From the NCBI GenBank assembly GCA_963791235.1, contig CAWBRW010000013.1, positions 310,001 to 374,000 of the forward strand: a stretch of 64,000 nt of DNA. The letters run 5' to 3'. Each line of letters begins with the position of its first letter. The stretch's first letter is position 1. The notes under the pieces are model-generated. The model was not told the DNA's origin. It ran no database searches and worked only from the letters and a program-made list of their open reading frames with translations. The DNA comes from JALORV01 sp963791235. Lineage in GTDB: Bacteria > Pseudomonadota > Gammaproteobacteria > Burkholderiales > Burkholderiaceae_F. Made by a program: the position numbers and the translations under genes. Positions 1 to 8,797 of the stretch are shown here, piece after piece.

Positions 1-1249
1 GCCCGAGTGCGACCGTCGGCCCGACCTCGTCGAGCAGCACGCGCTGCCGACTGCCAACCTTGCGCTGCAGCCGGCGTGCCGAGATTTCCTCCTGGACCTG
101 CATGAAGCGGGCACGACGCTCTTCGCGCAGGCCGTCCGGCAGCTGACCTGCCAGCGCATTGGCAGCAGCCCCCTCCACCGGCGAGTAGGCGAAGCAGCCG
201 ACTCGATCCAGCTCCGCCTCGCGCAGGAAGTCGAGCAGGTGCGCGAACTCGGCCTCGGTCTCGCCGGGGAACCCGGCGATGAAGGTCGAACGGATGGTCA
301 GATCCGGACAGATCGCCCGCCAGGCGCGGATGCGCTCGATGTTCCTCTCACCCGAGGCTGGGCGCTTCATCGCCTTGAGCACGCGCGGATGCGAATGCTG
401 GAACGGCACGTCAAGGTACGGCAGCACCTTGCCCTCGGCCATCAGCGGGATGACTTCGTCGACATGCGGATAGGGATAGACATAGTGCAGCCGGACCCAC
501 GCATCGTAGGACTGCGCGAGTTGAGCCAGTTCACGAACCAACTCGGTCATGCGCGTACGCACCGCGCGGCCGCCGACGAAGTCGAGCTTGTAGCGCAGAT
601 CGACACCGTAGGCGCTGGTGTCCTGCGAAATTACGAGGATCTCGCGCACACCCTGCTTCACCAGGTTCTCCGCCTCGCGCATCACCTGGCCGATCGGCCG
701 CGACACCAGGTCGCCGCGCATCGACGGAATGATGCAGAAGCTGCAACGATGGTTGCAGCCCTCGGAGATCTTCAGATACGCGTAATGGCGCGGCGTCAGC
801 TTGATACCGGCCGGCGGCACCAGGTCGGTGTAGGGATCGTGGGGCTTCGGCAGGTGCCGGTGCACGTGATCGAGGACCTCGCTCGTCGCATGCGGCCCCG
901 TCACGGCCAGGACCTTCGGGTGCACCCTGGCGACGAGGTTCTCGCCCTTGTCGCTGCGCGCGCCAAGGCATCCGGTGACGATCACCTTGCCGTTTTCCGC
1001 CAGCGCCTCGCCGATCGCATCGAGCGACTCCCGCACGGCGGAGTCGATGAACCCGCAGGTATTGACGATGACAAGATCCGCGCCTTCGTAGGTCGGGCTG
1101 GTGGCGTAGCCCTCGGCGCGCAGCTGCGTGATGATGAGTTCGGAGTCGACCAGCGCCTTGGGGCAGCCCAGAGACACAAAACCCACCGACGGGGCGGTGG
1201 GCTTGCGGGCGGATGGACGCGACCGCCCGGCGGTGCTCGTGGCGGTCAT
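1..1249 (-). CDS. rimO: RimO, ribosomal protein S12 methylthiotransferase (3' end outside window)
   Basis: RimO is a radical-SAM enzyme that methylthiolates an aspartate of ribosomal protein S12. About 416 codons are visible, read leftwards; the last few dozen (the end of the TRAM region) lie beyond position 1. The N-terminal UPF0004 domain carries its three cluster cysteines (C29 in SLGCPKALVDSE, C65 in VNTCGFIDS, C94 in TGCLGAR). The radical-SAM motif CNHRCSFC gives C165, C169 and C172. I start at the ATG at 1249, 16 nt after the phaR stop, which suggests one transcript. SLGCPKALVDSE favours RimO over its tRNA-modifying relative MiaB. Identification is firm. Confidence 0.95.
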   Translation of the reverse strand, partial: MTATSTAGRSRPSARKPTAPSVGFVSLGCPKALVDSELIITQLRAEGYATSPTYEGADLVIVNTCGFIDSAVRESLDAIGEALAENGKVIVTGCLGARSDKGENLVARVHPKVLAVTGPHATSEVLDHVHRHLPKPHDPYTDLVPPAGIKLTPRHYAYLKISEGCNHRCSFCIIPSMRGDLVSRPIGQVMREAENLVKQGVREILVISQDTSAYGVDLRYKLDFVGGRAVRTRMTELVRELAQLAQSYDAWVRLHYVYPYPHVDEVIPLMAEGKVLPYLDVPFQHSHPRVLKAMKRPASGERNIERIRAWRAICPDLTIRSTFIAGFPGETEAEFAHLLDFLREAELDRVGCFAYSPVEGAAANALAGQLPDGLREERRARFMQVQEEISARRLQRKVGSRQRVLLDEVGPTVALG

Positions 1250-1265
1250 CGCCTGCCGTTGACGA

Positions 1266-1805
1266 CTACTTCTTCTCGCCGGGAAAGCCGGGGAAGCCGG
1301 TGAACATCGAACGCGCCTGGTTCTGCATGTTTTCCTGCATCTGCACGAACAGGTTCTTCGACTGCTCGATGTAGCTCGACATCATCGACTGGATCATCGG
1401 CGACTGCATGTTGACGAACTGTGTCCACATCTCAGGCCCAATCTTGTTCGTCTCGTAGAAGGCCTTGCTTTGCTCCGACAGCTTGCCCTGGATGTCGATG
1501 AACGCCTGGATATTCTTCTCCAGATACGAACCCATCATGCCCTGCATGGCATTGCCGTAGAAGCGGATCACCTGGGACAGCATCTGCGCGCTGAACATCG
1601 GTACGCCGCCGGCCTCCTCCTCGAGGATGATCTGAAGCAGGATCGGCCGTGTCAGGTCGTCGCCGCTCTTCGCATCAAGGACCTGGAAGTTTTCGTGGTC
1701 GAGCACGAGCTGCTTGACGTCCGCCAGCGTGATGTAGGTGCTGGTCTGGGTGTCGTACAGGCGTCGGTTCGGGTACTTCTTGATCAGGCGTACTGGTGTT
1801 GCCAT
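1266..1805 (-). CDS. phaR: PhaR, polyhydroxyalkanoate synthesis repressor
   Basis: PhaR represses phasin and PHA-related genes and binds PHA granules. The 179-residue product begins with the DNA-binding PHB/PHA accumulation regulator domain (VRLIKKYPNRRLYDT, residues 4-18). Two PHB_acc repeats rich in Met and Gln follow, and the tail ends in FPGFPGEKK. An upstream in-frame start exists at 1844, but the ATG at 1805 has a GAGGA-type ribosome site just ahead and matches the usual family N-terminus. rimO follows on the same strand after 16 nt. No PHA synthase gene is in the window, so the regulator is unlinked from its presumed targets here. Confidence 0.95.
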   Translation of the reverse strand: MATPVRLIKKYPNRRLYDTQTSTYITLADVKQLVLDHENFQVLDAKSGDDLTRPILLQIILEEEAGGVPMFSAQMLSQVIRFYGNAMQGMMGSYLEKNIQAFIDIQGKLSEQSKAFYETNKIGPEMWTQFVNMQSPMIQSMMSSYIEQSKNLFVQMQENMQNQARSMFTGFPGFPGEKK

Positions 1806-2002
1806 GGTGTCCTCGTGTTCTCCTCGCGATTGAAGCGCGTACACCTGTCGTCGCAGGCGTTTCCTCTGTTATCAAGCGATTCTAGCCACTTTTGCCGCAG
1901 CGCAACGGAAAGCCTCAGGGGTTTTGCTGCATTGGCCCGACAGCGCCGCCTCTGCCAGAATCGCGCGTTGCCACAATATCTTCCGGCTGCACCCAAGGAG
2001 AC

Positions 2003-3349
2003 ATGATGGTCCGCCGTACCTTCCCCGCAATTCTGCTGTTCGGCCTGACACTCGCCTTCGCGTCGAGCGCCGCGCTCGCTGGCACCGTGACCGTCATCAC
2101 GTCATTCCCGAAGGAACTGACGGCGGCGTACAAGGCGGCGTTCGAGAAGGCCAATCCCGGGATCACCGTCGAGATCCTGAACAAGAGCACGGTGTCCGGT
2201 ATCGCCTTCGTGCGTGAAACCGCCGCCGGGCAGCGGCCAGATGTGTTCTGGGCCTCGGCACCGGACGCGTTCGAGGTACTCAAGCGCGACAAGCTGCTGG
2301 TGGTTGCCCCCGACGTCGACAACAAGGCGATTCCAGCCAAGATCGGCAACTATCCGATCAACGATCCGCAGGGCTACTACAAGGGCCAGGCGCTGGCGGG
2401 CTACGGGATCATGTACAACACCCGCTACCTGAAGGCGAACAAGCTCGCCGCGCCGAAGGAGTGGACCGACCTGCTGGCGCCGCAATGGCACGGCCACGTG
2501 GCGATGACCGCGCCATCGCGCTCCGGCACGATGCACCTGACGGTCGAGACGATCCTGCAGGGAGAAGGCTGGGACAAGGGTTGGGGCCAGATCCTGCAGA
2601 TGGCCGGCAACAGTGCCCAGGTCACCGAGCGCAGCTTCGGCGTGCCCGACGGCATCAACAACGGTCAGTTCGGCGCGGGTCCGGTGATTGACTTCTTCGG
2701 CCTCGCCGGCAAGAACTCCGGTTTCCCGGTCGAGTTTGTCTACCCAGCCGTGACGTCGATCGTACCGGCGAACATCGCGCTGGTTGCCGGCGGCAAGAAC
2801 ACCACGGAAGCGAAGAAGTTCGTGCAGTTCGCGCTGAGCCAGGCCGGGCAGGAACTGCTGCTGCAGCCGGCGATCTCGCGGCTGCCGGTGCTGCCTTATG
2901 CCACGCTCGGCTCGAAGATTCCGGCCGGCTATCCGGACCCGCAGGCCATCGTGAAGCGCGCCAAGGTCAACTTCAATGCCGATCTGTCGGAGGATCGCTA
3001 CTCGCTGGTGCATTCCCTGTTCGACCAGACGATCACCTTCAGGCTGAAGGAACTGCAGGCCGCGACGAAGACGATCCAGACGGCGGAAGCCAAGCTCGCG
3101 GCGAGCGGCAAGCCGAACGCGCAGGCCACGGACCTCATCCGTCAGGCGCGCGACCTGGCGTTCACGCCGATCGTCGGAGCGTCGCTCGCTTCGCAACCGG
3201 ACTTCCTGAAGCTCTTCGCGTCGAACAAGAAGGAAGTCGCGGTCTCGAAGCAGATCACCGGCCTCGAGGAGAGCTGGAACCGCAAGGCACGCGAGAACTA
3301 CGGCAAGGCTGTCGACCTCGCGCAACAAGCTGCCAGTCTGATCAAGTAG
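2003..3349 (+). CDS. ABC transporter substrate-binding protein, ferric-iron (AfuA/FbpA) type
   Basis: This is a periplasmic solute-binding protein of 448 residues. A Sec signal peptide (MMVRRTFPAILLFGLTLAFA, cleavage near ALAG) precedes VTVITSFPKELTAAYKAAF, the start of a type 2 binding fold of the iron/phosphonate class. Two ATGs sit together; AAGGAG at 1995-2000 is 2 nt from the first and 5 nt from the second (2006), so the second may be the real start. The protein is about 110 residues longer than a typical FbpA, with a helical, Lys/Ala-rich C-terminal extension from about residue 340. The permease and ATPase genes follow directly. Substrate iron is inferred from family only; thiamine or phosphonate importers look alike. 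Confidence 0.85.
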   Translation: MMVRRTFPAILLFGLTLAFASSAALAGTVTVITSFPKELTAAYKAAFEKANPGITVEILNKSTVSGIAFVRETAAGQRPDVFWASAPDAFEVLKRDKLLVVAPDVDNKAIPAKIGNYPINDPQGYYKGQALAGYGIMYNTRYLKANKLAAPKEWTDLLAPQWHGHVAMTAPSRSGTMHLTVETILQGEGWDKGWGQILQMAGNSAQVTERSFGVPDGINNGQFGAGPVIDFFGLAGKNSGFPVEFVYPAVTSIVPANIALVAGGKNTTEAKKFVQFALSQAGQELLLQPAISRLPVLPYATLGSKIPAGYPDPQAIVKRAKVNFNADLSEDRYSLVHSLFDQTITFRLKELQAATKTIQTAEAKLAASGKPNAQATDLIRQARDLAFTPIVGASLASQPDFLKLFASNKKEVAVSKQITGLEESWNRKARENYGKAVDLAQQAASLIK

Positions 3350-3365
3350 CCCCGGCCCGTTCCTG

Positions 3366-5102
3366 ATGGCCGCTACGCGCGGTGCCGAGGCGGCACCGCG
3401 CAACACCGTGGCCGAGCGGCTGCAACGCCGCTTCGGCGCCTCCTGGCGATCGCTGCTGGTGCTGGCGGCGATCGCCGCGTTCCTGCTGCTGCTGCTGATC
3501 GTCCCGGTCGGCACTGTCTTCATCACCGCCTTCCGCGACGGCGATGGCAGCTTCACTCTCGGCCACTTCGCAACGTTCTTCTCGACGGGGCTGATGCGCG
3601 AGTCGTTCTTCAACTCGCTCTACGTCGCCACTGTCAGCGTCATCGTCGCGTCGTTCATCGCCGTGCCACTGGCCTACCTGACCGTGCGCTTCGAGTTTCG
3701 CGGCGCGACGCTGATCCAGACGCTCGGTGTGCTGCCACTAATCATGCCGCCCTTCGTTGGCGCGGTGGCGATGCAGCTGGTGTTCGGGCGCTCGGGCTCG
3801 GTCAACCTGCTGCTCGAAGATCACTTCGGTTTCTCGATCCCGATCATGCAGGGGCTCACCGGGGTCATCTTCGTCGAGAGCCTGCACTACTTTCCCTTCA
3901 TCCTGATGAACCTGATCGTCTCACTGAGGGCGATCGACGGCGCGATGGAGGAAGCGGCGCTCAACCTCGGCGCGCGTGGCTGGCGACTGTTCCGGCGCGT
4001 CGTGTTTCCACTCGCCATGCCCGGCTACCTCGCCGGAGCGGCGCTGGTGTTCGTCAAGGTGTTCGACGATCTCGGCACGCCGCTGGTGCTCGGCCAGACC
4101 AACCTGCTGGCGCCGCAGGCCTACCTGCGCATCACGCAGGTCGGTCTCGAAGACCCGCTCGGCTACGTGATCAGCGTGATCATGATCGCCTTCTCGATCC
4201 TCGCGCTGTGGCTGTCGGTGCGCGTAATGAAGGGCAAGGACTACTCGACGCTGCAAAAGGGCGGCGCCGGCATCGCCCGACGTCGGCTCAGACCGTGGGA
4301 ATCGGCGCTTGCGTACGCATCGATCATCCTGGTGCTGCTGGTCGTTCTGAGCCCGCACCTTGGCCTGCTGGTGCTGTCGTTCGCCAAGGTGTGGAGCTAC
4401 TCGGTGCTGCCCGATGCCTGGACTATGGCCAACTACGCCACCGTGTTCGAGGATTCGAGCGGCATGATCCGCAACACGCTCGTTTACTGCGGCCTCGCCG
4501 CGCTGATCGACGTCGTCGTCGGCACGGCAATCGCCTACCTGATCCTGCGCACGCGCATCCCCGGGCGCCAGTGGCTCGACTTTGCCGCGAGTGCGGCGAT
4601 TGCCGTACCCGGCATCGTGCTGGCGATCGGCTACCTGCGCACCTTCCAGGGGGTCGAGATCGGCGGCGTGCAGGTGACACAGGTCTGGGTGCTGATCATG
4701 CTGGCCTACGCCGTGCGCCGCCTGCCGTACGCGTTGCGATCATGCATGGCAGCGCTGCAGCAGATCAACGTCAGCCTGGAAGAAGCCGCGGAGATGCTCG
4801 GAGCCAGCCAGTGGCGCACGGTGCGCCGCATCGTCATTCCGCTGATGGCAGGCGGGATCCTCGCCGGCTTCGTCTCGAGCTTCATCACGGCGGCGGTCGA
4901 GCTGTCGGCGACGATCCTACTGGTGGTGAAGGAGTCGCAGGCGCCGATGAGCTATGGCATCTACCTTTACATGCAGTCGGTCGCCGGGCGCGGACCCGGT
5001 GCCGCGCTGGGCGTGCTGCTGGTGCTGACGGTTGCGATCGGCACCTACCTGTCCCACCTGCTCGTCGAGCGGGCCAATCGAACTCTGGAGCCGAAACGAT
5101 GA
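3366..5102 (+). CDS. ABC transporter permease with two fused membrane domains (FbpB type)
   Basis: This 578-residue inner-membrane protein forms the channel of the importer. It contains two MetI-like permease domains in one chain, as in FbpB/ThiP proteins. Each half carries an EAA loop that contacts the ATPase: EEAALNLGARGWRLFRRVVF near residue 200 and EEAAEMLGASQWRTVRRIVI near residue 480. A hydrophobic segment rich in Leu follows a basic N-terminus (LLVLAAIAAFLLLLLIVPVG). It starts 16 nt after the binding-protein gene, and its stop overlaps the ATPase start (ATGA, 5099-5102), so the two are translationally coupled. The start region has no strong ribosome site. Confidence 0.9.
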   Translation: MAATRGAEAAPRNTVAERLQRRFGASWRSLLVLAAIAAFLLLLLIVPVGTVFITAFRDGDGSFTLGHFATFFSTGLMRESFFNSLYVATVSVIVASFIAVPLAYLTVRFEFRGATLIQTLGVLPLIMPPFVGAVAMQLVFGRSGSVNLLLEDHFGFSIPIMQGLTGVIFVESLHYFPFILMNLIVSLRAIDGAMEEAALNLGARGWRLFRRVVFPLAMPGYLAGAALVFVKVFDDLGTPLVLGQTNLLAPQAYLRITQVGLEDPLGYVISVIMIAFSILALWLSVRVMKGKDYSTLQKGGAGIARRRLRPWESALAYASIILVLLVVLSPHLGLLVLSFAKVWSYSVLPDAWTMANYATVFEDSSGMIRNTLVYCGLAALIDVVVGTAIAYLILRTRIPGRQWLDFAASAAIAVPGIVLAIGYLRTFQGVEIGGVQVTQVWVLIMLAYAVRRLPYALRSCMAALQQINVSLEEAAEMLGASQWRTVRRIVIPLMAGGILAGFVSSFITAAVELSATILLVVKESQAPMSYGIYLYMQSVAGRGPGAALGVLLVLTVAIGTYLSHLLVERANRTLEPKR

Positions 5103-6148
5103 ACGCCGTCGCCGTCGAATGCATCGGCATCGGGCTGGCCTATGGCACCAACCAGGTGCTGAAGGACATCACGCTCGCGATCCAGCCAGGCGAGTTTTTC
5201 GCGCTGCTCGGCCCGTCGGGCTCCGGCAAGTCGACGCTGCTGCGACTGATTGCCGGTTTCAACCAGCACAACCGCGGCCGGTTGCTGGTCGACGGACGCG
5301 ACATCACGGGCATTCCACCGAACGCACGCAACATCGGAATGGTGTTCCAGAGTTACGCGCTGTGGCCACACCTGACCGTCTTCGACAACGTCGCCTTCGG
5401 CCTGGTCGAGCGGCGCGTGCCGCGCGACGAGATTCGCCGTCGCGTCGGTGACGCGCTCGCGCTGGTCGGGCTGTCGGACTACGCGAAGCGCCGTCCCAAC
5501 CAGCTGTCGGGTGGTCAGCAACAGCGCGTGGCGCTCGCGCGCACCATCGTCATCGAGCCGCAGGTGCTGCTGCTCGACGAGCCGCTGTCGAACCTCGACA
5601 AGAAGCTGCGCGAACAAATGCGGCTCGAGCTGAAGCGGCTGCAGCGCACGCTCGGCATCACGACGATCTTCGTCACCCATGACCAGGAAGAAGCCATGAC
5701 GACCGCCGATCGCATGGCCGTGCTCGAAGCCGGCGTGTTGCAGCAGGTCGGCACGCCACGCGACCTGTTCGACACGCCGGCGAATCGCTTCGTCGCCGAA
5801 TTCGTCGGAAGTACCAACCTGCTCCCCGGTCGCGCGGACCCGGCGCGCAAGGTGTTCGTCGCAATTGGCCTCGGCGACATTCCGCTGGCGCAGCACGCCG
5901 ACGGCACGGCGCTGTCGATCCGCCCCCACGCCCTGACGATCGCGGCGCAGCGCGACGCGCGTCGGTTGTGGTTCGATGGGCTGGTGCAGGAAAGCGAGTT
6001 CCTGGGCGAGTTCACCCGTTACGAGGTGCGGGTCGGCGAATCGACGTTGACGGCTGACGTGCCGCACCTGTCGTCCACCCCGCTGTATCCACGCGGGGCG
6101 CCCGTGCAGGTCGGCATCGACACCGCCGAACTGCGGGTGCTGGCCTAG
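5099..6148 (+). CDS. ABC transporter ATP-binding protein (FbpC/PotA type)
   Basis: This 349-residue ATPase energises the importer. It shows Walker A GPSGSGKST (about residues 38-46), a Q-loop (VFQSYALWPHLTVFDNVAFG), signature LSGGQQQRVALART, Walker B LLLDEPLSNLD and the H-loop VTHDQEEAM. A C-terminal TOBE-like region (about 240-349) is typical of iron and polyamine importers. An open frame extends far upstream, but that part lies inside the permease gene; the ATG at 5099 overlapping the permease stop is clearly the start. Its stop shares CTAG at 6145-6148 with the convergent CinA-like gene. No iron-responsive operator was recognised upstream of the operon. Confidence 0.92.
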   Translation: MNAVAVECIGIGLAYGTNQVLKDITLAIQPGEFFALLGPSGSGKSTLLRLIAGFNQHNRGRLLVDGRDITGIPPNARNIGMVFQSYALWPHLTVFDNVAFGLVERRVPRDEIRRRVGDALALVGLSDYAKRRPNQLSGGQQQRVALARTIVIEPQVLLLDEPLSNLDKKLREQMRLELKRLQRTLGITTIFVTHDQEEAMTTADRMAVLEAGVLQQVGTPRDLFDTPANRFVAEFVGSTNLLPGRADPARKVFVAIGLGDIPLAQHADGTALSIRPHALTIAAQRDARRLWFDGLVQESEFLGEFTRYEVRVGESTLTADVPHLSSTPLYPRGAPVQVGIDTAELRVLA

Positions 6149-6981
6149 CGGCTTCCTGACTTGCGCGGGTCGGCCGCGCCTGCGTCGATCTCGGCGCCCA
6201 GCGCCACGACGCCATCATGCAGCGCGCGAAACGCGGCTTCGATCTGCTCGCCCGGACCCTTGACGCCGAGTTCGATGTGGCGTCGCGCCACCCGGCCATC
6301 CCGACCGTCGCCAACCGAGGGGAGGCTGAAAGCCTTGACGGACGCAAACTGCGCTTCGATCTGCTGCATCAGCGGCACCAGCGCTGATTCCGGAGTTTCG
6401 AACACGATCAGCGAGCGCTCATCGACGACGCTGCTGCCGAACGCCGACCGATAGTGGGTATCGAGCACCCATTCGAGCATCGGCCACGCCATCACGGGAA
6501 AGCCGGGCACGAACCAGTGTCCGCGAATCGAGAAGCCGGGGATGCGGTTGAAGGGATTCTGGATGATCGCGCTGCCGCGCGGGAACTCGCCCATCGTCAG
6601 CCGCTGGCGGTTTTCGGGCGTGGTCATGTCCGCGCTGCCGCGGCCCTCGCGCGCCATCGCGACGCAGCGCTCGGTGATCAGAAGCCGCGCTTCGGGATGG
6701 AGTTCCAGGTCAACGCCCAATGCCTCTGCCGCGGCCTGGCGGGTGTGATCATCCGGGGTCGAGCCGATGCCGCCACAACTGAACACCACATCGCCACCAG
6801 CCAACGTGCGCCGATACAGGTCGACCAGCGCAGCGCGATCGTCGCCGGCGTAGTGCGCCCACTCCAGTCGCAGGCCACGTGCCTTCAGCAATTCGATGAC
6901 GCGCGCGAGGTGCTTGTCCTCGCGCTTTCCGGAAAGGATCTCGTCGCCGACGATGACCAGACCGAAGCGCGGTGCGTTCAT
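6145..6981 (-). CDS. CinA N-terminal-type (MoaB/MogA-fold) protein
   Basis: The 278-residue product has the molybdopterin-binding fold of the CinA N-terminal domain (COG1058). It opens with GLVIVGDEILSGKREDKHL and carries GGIGSTPDDHTRQAAAEAL near residue 75. The C-terminal nicotinamide-nucleotide amidase domain of full CinA is absent, so this is the stand-alone form often annotated as competence/damage-inducible protein A or a putative pyrophosphatase. The ATG at 6981 overlaps the stop of the upstream sterol-desaturase gene by 4 nt. It is last in a four-gene coupled operon and its function there is unknown. The 3' end overlaps the convergent ABC ATPase gene by 4 nt. Confidence 0.85.
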   Translation of the reverse strand: MNAPRFGLVIVGDEILSGKREDKHLARVIELLKARGLRLEWAHYAGDDRAALVDLYRRTLAGGDVVFSCGGIGSTPDDHTRQAAAEALGVDLELHPEARLLITERCVAMAREGRGSADMTTPENRQRLTMGEFPRGSAIIQNPFNRIPGFSIRGHWFVPGFPVMAWPMLEWVLDTHYRSAFGSSVVDERSLIVFETPESALVPLMQQIEAQFASVKAFSLPSVGDGRDGRVARRHIELGVKGPGEQIEAAFRALHDGVVALGAEIDAGAADPRKSGSR

Positions 6982-7958
6982 GCGCTGACTGCCGTAGCCG
7001 CCGGGCGGCGCGACACGAGGCGCACCAGCGCCAGCCACTGCTGCGCCCAGAAGCCGCGACCGTAGTCACGAGCAGCACCCTGTGGTGGCGGCAGCTGATC
7101 GCTGATGCCGGTCGGCACGACCTCGCGGCGGAAATCCGCCGTACCGAAGAGCACATCCCACACAGGAAACAGCACGGCGAAGTTGCAGCCGCGATAGACC
7201 CCTTCGTGGCCGAAACCCATGGCATGGTGGCGGCGATGAAACAGCGGGCTGACGATCACCTTGCCGAGAGGCCCGAGCGTCGTGCGGAGGTTTGCGTGCT
7301 GCAGGCTCTGCAGCATGCGCGTCGCAACAATCAGCAACACGAACTGCGCCGGCTCGACGCCGATCGCCAGCGCGAGAGCCGCCTTGCTGGCGTCCAAGAT
7401 GAGGTCGTCGAACAGGTGGTTGCGGTCGTCACTCCAGAAGCTCATCTGCCGCTGCGAGTGGTGTACCGCGTGCAGCGCCCACCACCATTCGAAGCGGTGC
7501 TGCCCGCGGTGCAGCCAGTAATCCACGAAGTCGAATACCACCAGGTAGATGAGGAAGGTCACCAACGGGACATCGGTCACGCCGGGCCAGACGGCGTCGA
7601 GATTGAACGGAGTGAAGCCAGCCGCGCGCGTCAACGCCGCGAGCTCATCGAACAACGGTGTCAGCAGCAGGAACAGCACAAGCGGCACCAGCCCGAGCCG
7701 TTGCAACAGCGTGTAGATCACGTCAACGCGCGTGCCGCGGCGGTCGGCCCAGCGTTCGGCAGGAAAGAGCGCCTCGAGCGGCCGCAGCACGAGGTAGAGC
7801 ACGACGATCTGCGCCAGTCCGAGAAGGAACCACTCCGTCGCCTCGTACGCAGTTTCCTGGAAGCGCATCCAGCCGAACGTATAAAGCAACGGCTGCACGC
7901 AGGTCTCGAAGAGCCACGCCTGTGCGGCGATGAAGGCGTTGGCGACGACCTCGATCAT
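6978..7958 (-). CDS. Sterol desaturase / fatty acid hydroxylase superfamily membrane protein
   Basis: This 326-residue membrane protein belongs to the di-iron hydroxylase superfamily. Three histidine boxes that bind the two irons are visible: HRGQH (150-154), HAVHH (163-167) and HRRHH (241-245). Hydrophobic stretches near residues 41-58, 85-105 and 130-148 would be membrane segments. Such enzymes hydroxylate or desaturate lipids; the substrate cannot be read from sequence. The start overlaps the stop of the deacetylase gene by 4 nt (7955-7958), and its own stop overlaps the CinA-like start. A lipid-modifying step in the same unit as an envelope polysaccharide deacetylase hints at a cell-surface role, which is inference. 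Confidence 0.88.
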   Translation of the reverse strand: MIEVVANAFIAAQAWLFETCVQPLLYTFGWMRFQETAYEATEWFLLGLAQIVVLYLVLRPLEALFPAERWADRRGTRVDVIYTLLQRLGLVPLVLFLLLTPLFDELAALTRAAGFTPFNLDAVWPGVTDVPLVTFLIYLVVFDFVDYWLHRGQHRFEWWWALHAVHHSQRQMSFWSDDRNHLFDDLILDASKAALALAIGVEPAQFVLLIVATRMLQSLQHANLRTTLGPLGKVIVSPLFHRRHHAMGFGHEGVYRGCNFAVLFPVWDVLFGTADFRREVVPTGISDQLPPPQGAARDYGRGFWAQQWLALVRLVSRRPAATAVSA

Positions 7959-8797
7959 CGTGCGGCGGAAGCCGTGCGCGCTGCGGAGCTGGCAATGACG
8001 GCCGGCGGATCGCCGCGGCGGTAGTCGGGGTGCTCACGCAACGTCCTGAAGCACAGGCCCCTCTGCTTCAGCCCGGCGATCAGGGGGTCCAGCATCGGCG
8101 CGAACGGGTCCTGACGCGACCAGATGCCGAGGTGTGCCATCAGCACGTCGCCGTCGCGAATGTCGCGCAATGCGCGCTCTAGCAGCACGCGATTCGGATA
8201 CTTGTCCGAGGGCAGTTCATCACCCAGGAAGCCCGCCTCCGCCCAGCGCACGTGCGCATAGCCACAGGCCTGGCCCGCAGCTCGGGCGCGCGCGGTCACG
8301 TGGCCACCCGGTGCACGCCAAACCGCGTCAAGCGGCTGGTTGGTGTACTGCCGGAACGTCGTGTCAACGCGTTTCAGCTCGGCGCAGAACTGCGCGTCGC
8401 TCAGAACCGCCGCTCGACCTGCGCCGTCGCCGAACTGCGGCCGATAGCCGACGCCGCCGGACGATTCGCTGATGCGCCCGTGGCGCCAGGTGTGGGTGCC
8501 AAAGGAATGACCCTCGGCAGCCCGCGCCTTCCAGTACCCGGCCCATGAGGCATCGAGCGAAAAATCCCCGCGCGGCGTCTTCTCGTTCGCGAGAAAGAAC
8601 GTCGCCCGCACATCGTGCCTTTGCAGAATGGCGGCGATTTCCTCCGCGTGGCGCATGCTGCCGGTGTCCAGCGTCAGGTAGACGACGCCGCTGCACTGCT
8701 CGGCATTGACGTTCAGAGCCGGCACTGCCAGAGCGATTGCCACTGCAACGCTCCGCAGCAGCGTGCACCGTCTCGCGCGTTGGGTCGATCGCCTCAC
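7955..8797 (-). CDS. Polysaccharide deacetylase (NodB-like) family protein, altered metal site
   Basis: This is a secreted protein of about 280 residues in the carbohydrate esterase 4 fold. I choose the GTG at 8797, which overlaps the preceding stop by 4 nt and gives a signal peptide (LLRSVAVAIALAVPALNVNA); the longer open frame runs back into the upstream gene. NodB motif 1 reads TLDTGS around D44: the catalytic-base Asp is kept, but the second Asp that normally binds metal is Thr45. Motif 2, HTWRH (H102, H106), and the Arg motif WRAPGGH (R161) are present. The enzyme may therefore have an altered metal site or be inactive. Translational coupling links it to both neighbours. Confidence 0.83.
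   Translation of the reverse strand: MRRSTQRARRCTLLRSVAVAIALAVPALNVNAEQCSGVVYLTLDTGSMRHAEEIAAILQRHDVRATFFLANEKTPRGDFSLDASWAGYWKARAAEGHSFGTHTWRHGRISESSGGVGYRPQFGDGAGRAAVLSDAQFCAELKRVDTTFRQYTNQPLDAVWRAPGGHVTARARAAGQACGYAHVRWAEAGFLGDELPSDKYPNRVLLERALRDIRDGDVLMAHLGIWSRQDPFAPMLDPLIAGLKQRGLCFRTLREHPDYRRGDPPAVIASSAARTASAAR

Noticed and set aside
2102..3613. 503-codon open frame on the minus strand
   Set aside because: It is antisense to the ABC binding-protein gene and the start of the permease gene; the plus-strand genes have full family motifs.
4208..5098. N-terminal extension of the ABC ATPase frame
   Set aside because: It overlaps the permease gene in another frame and has no conserved content; the ATGA overlap at 5099 is the natural start.
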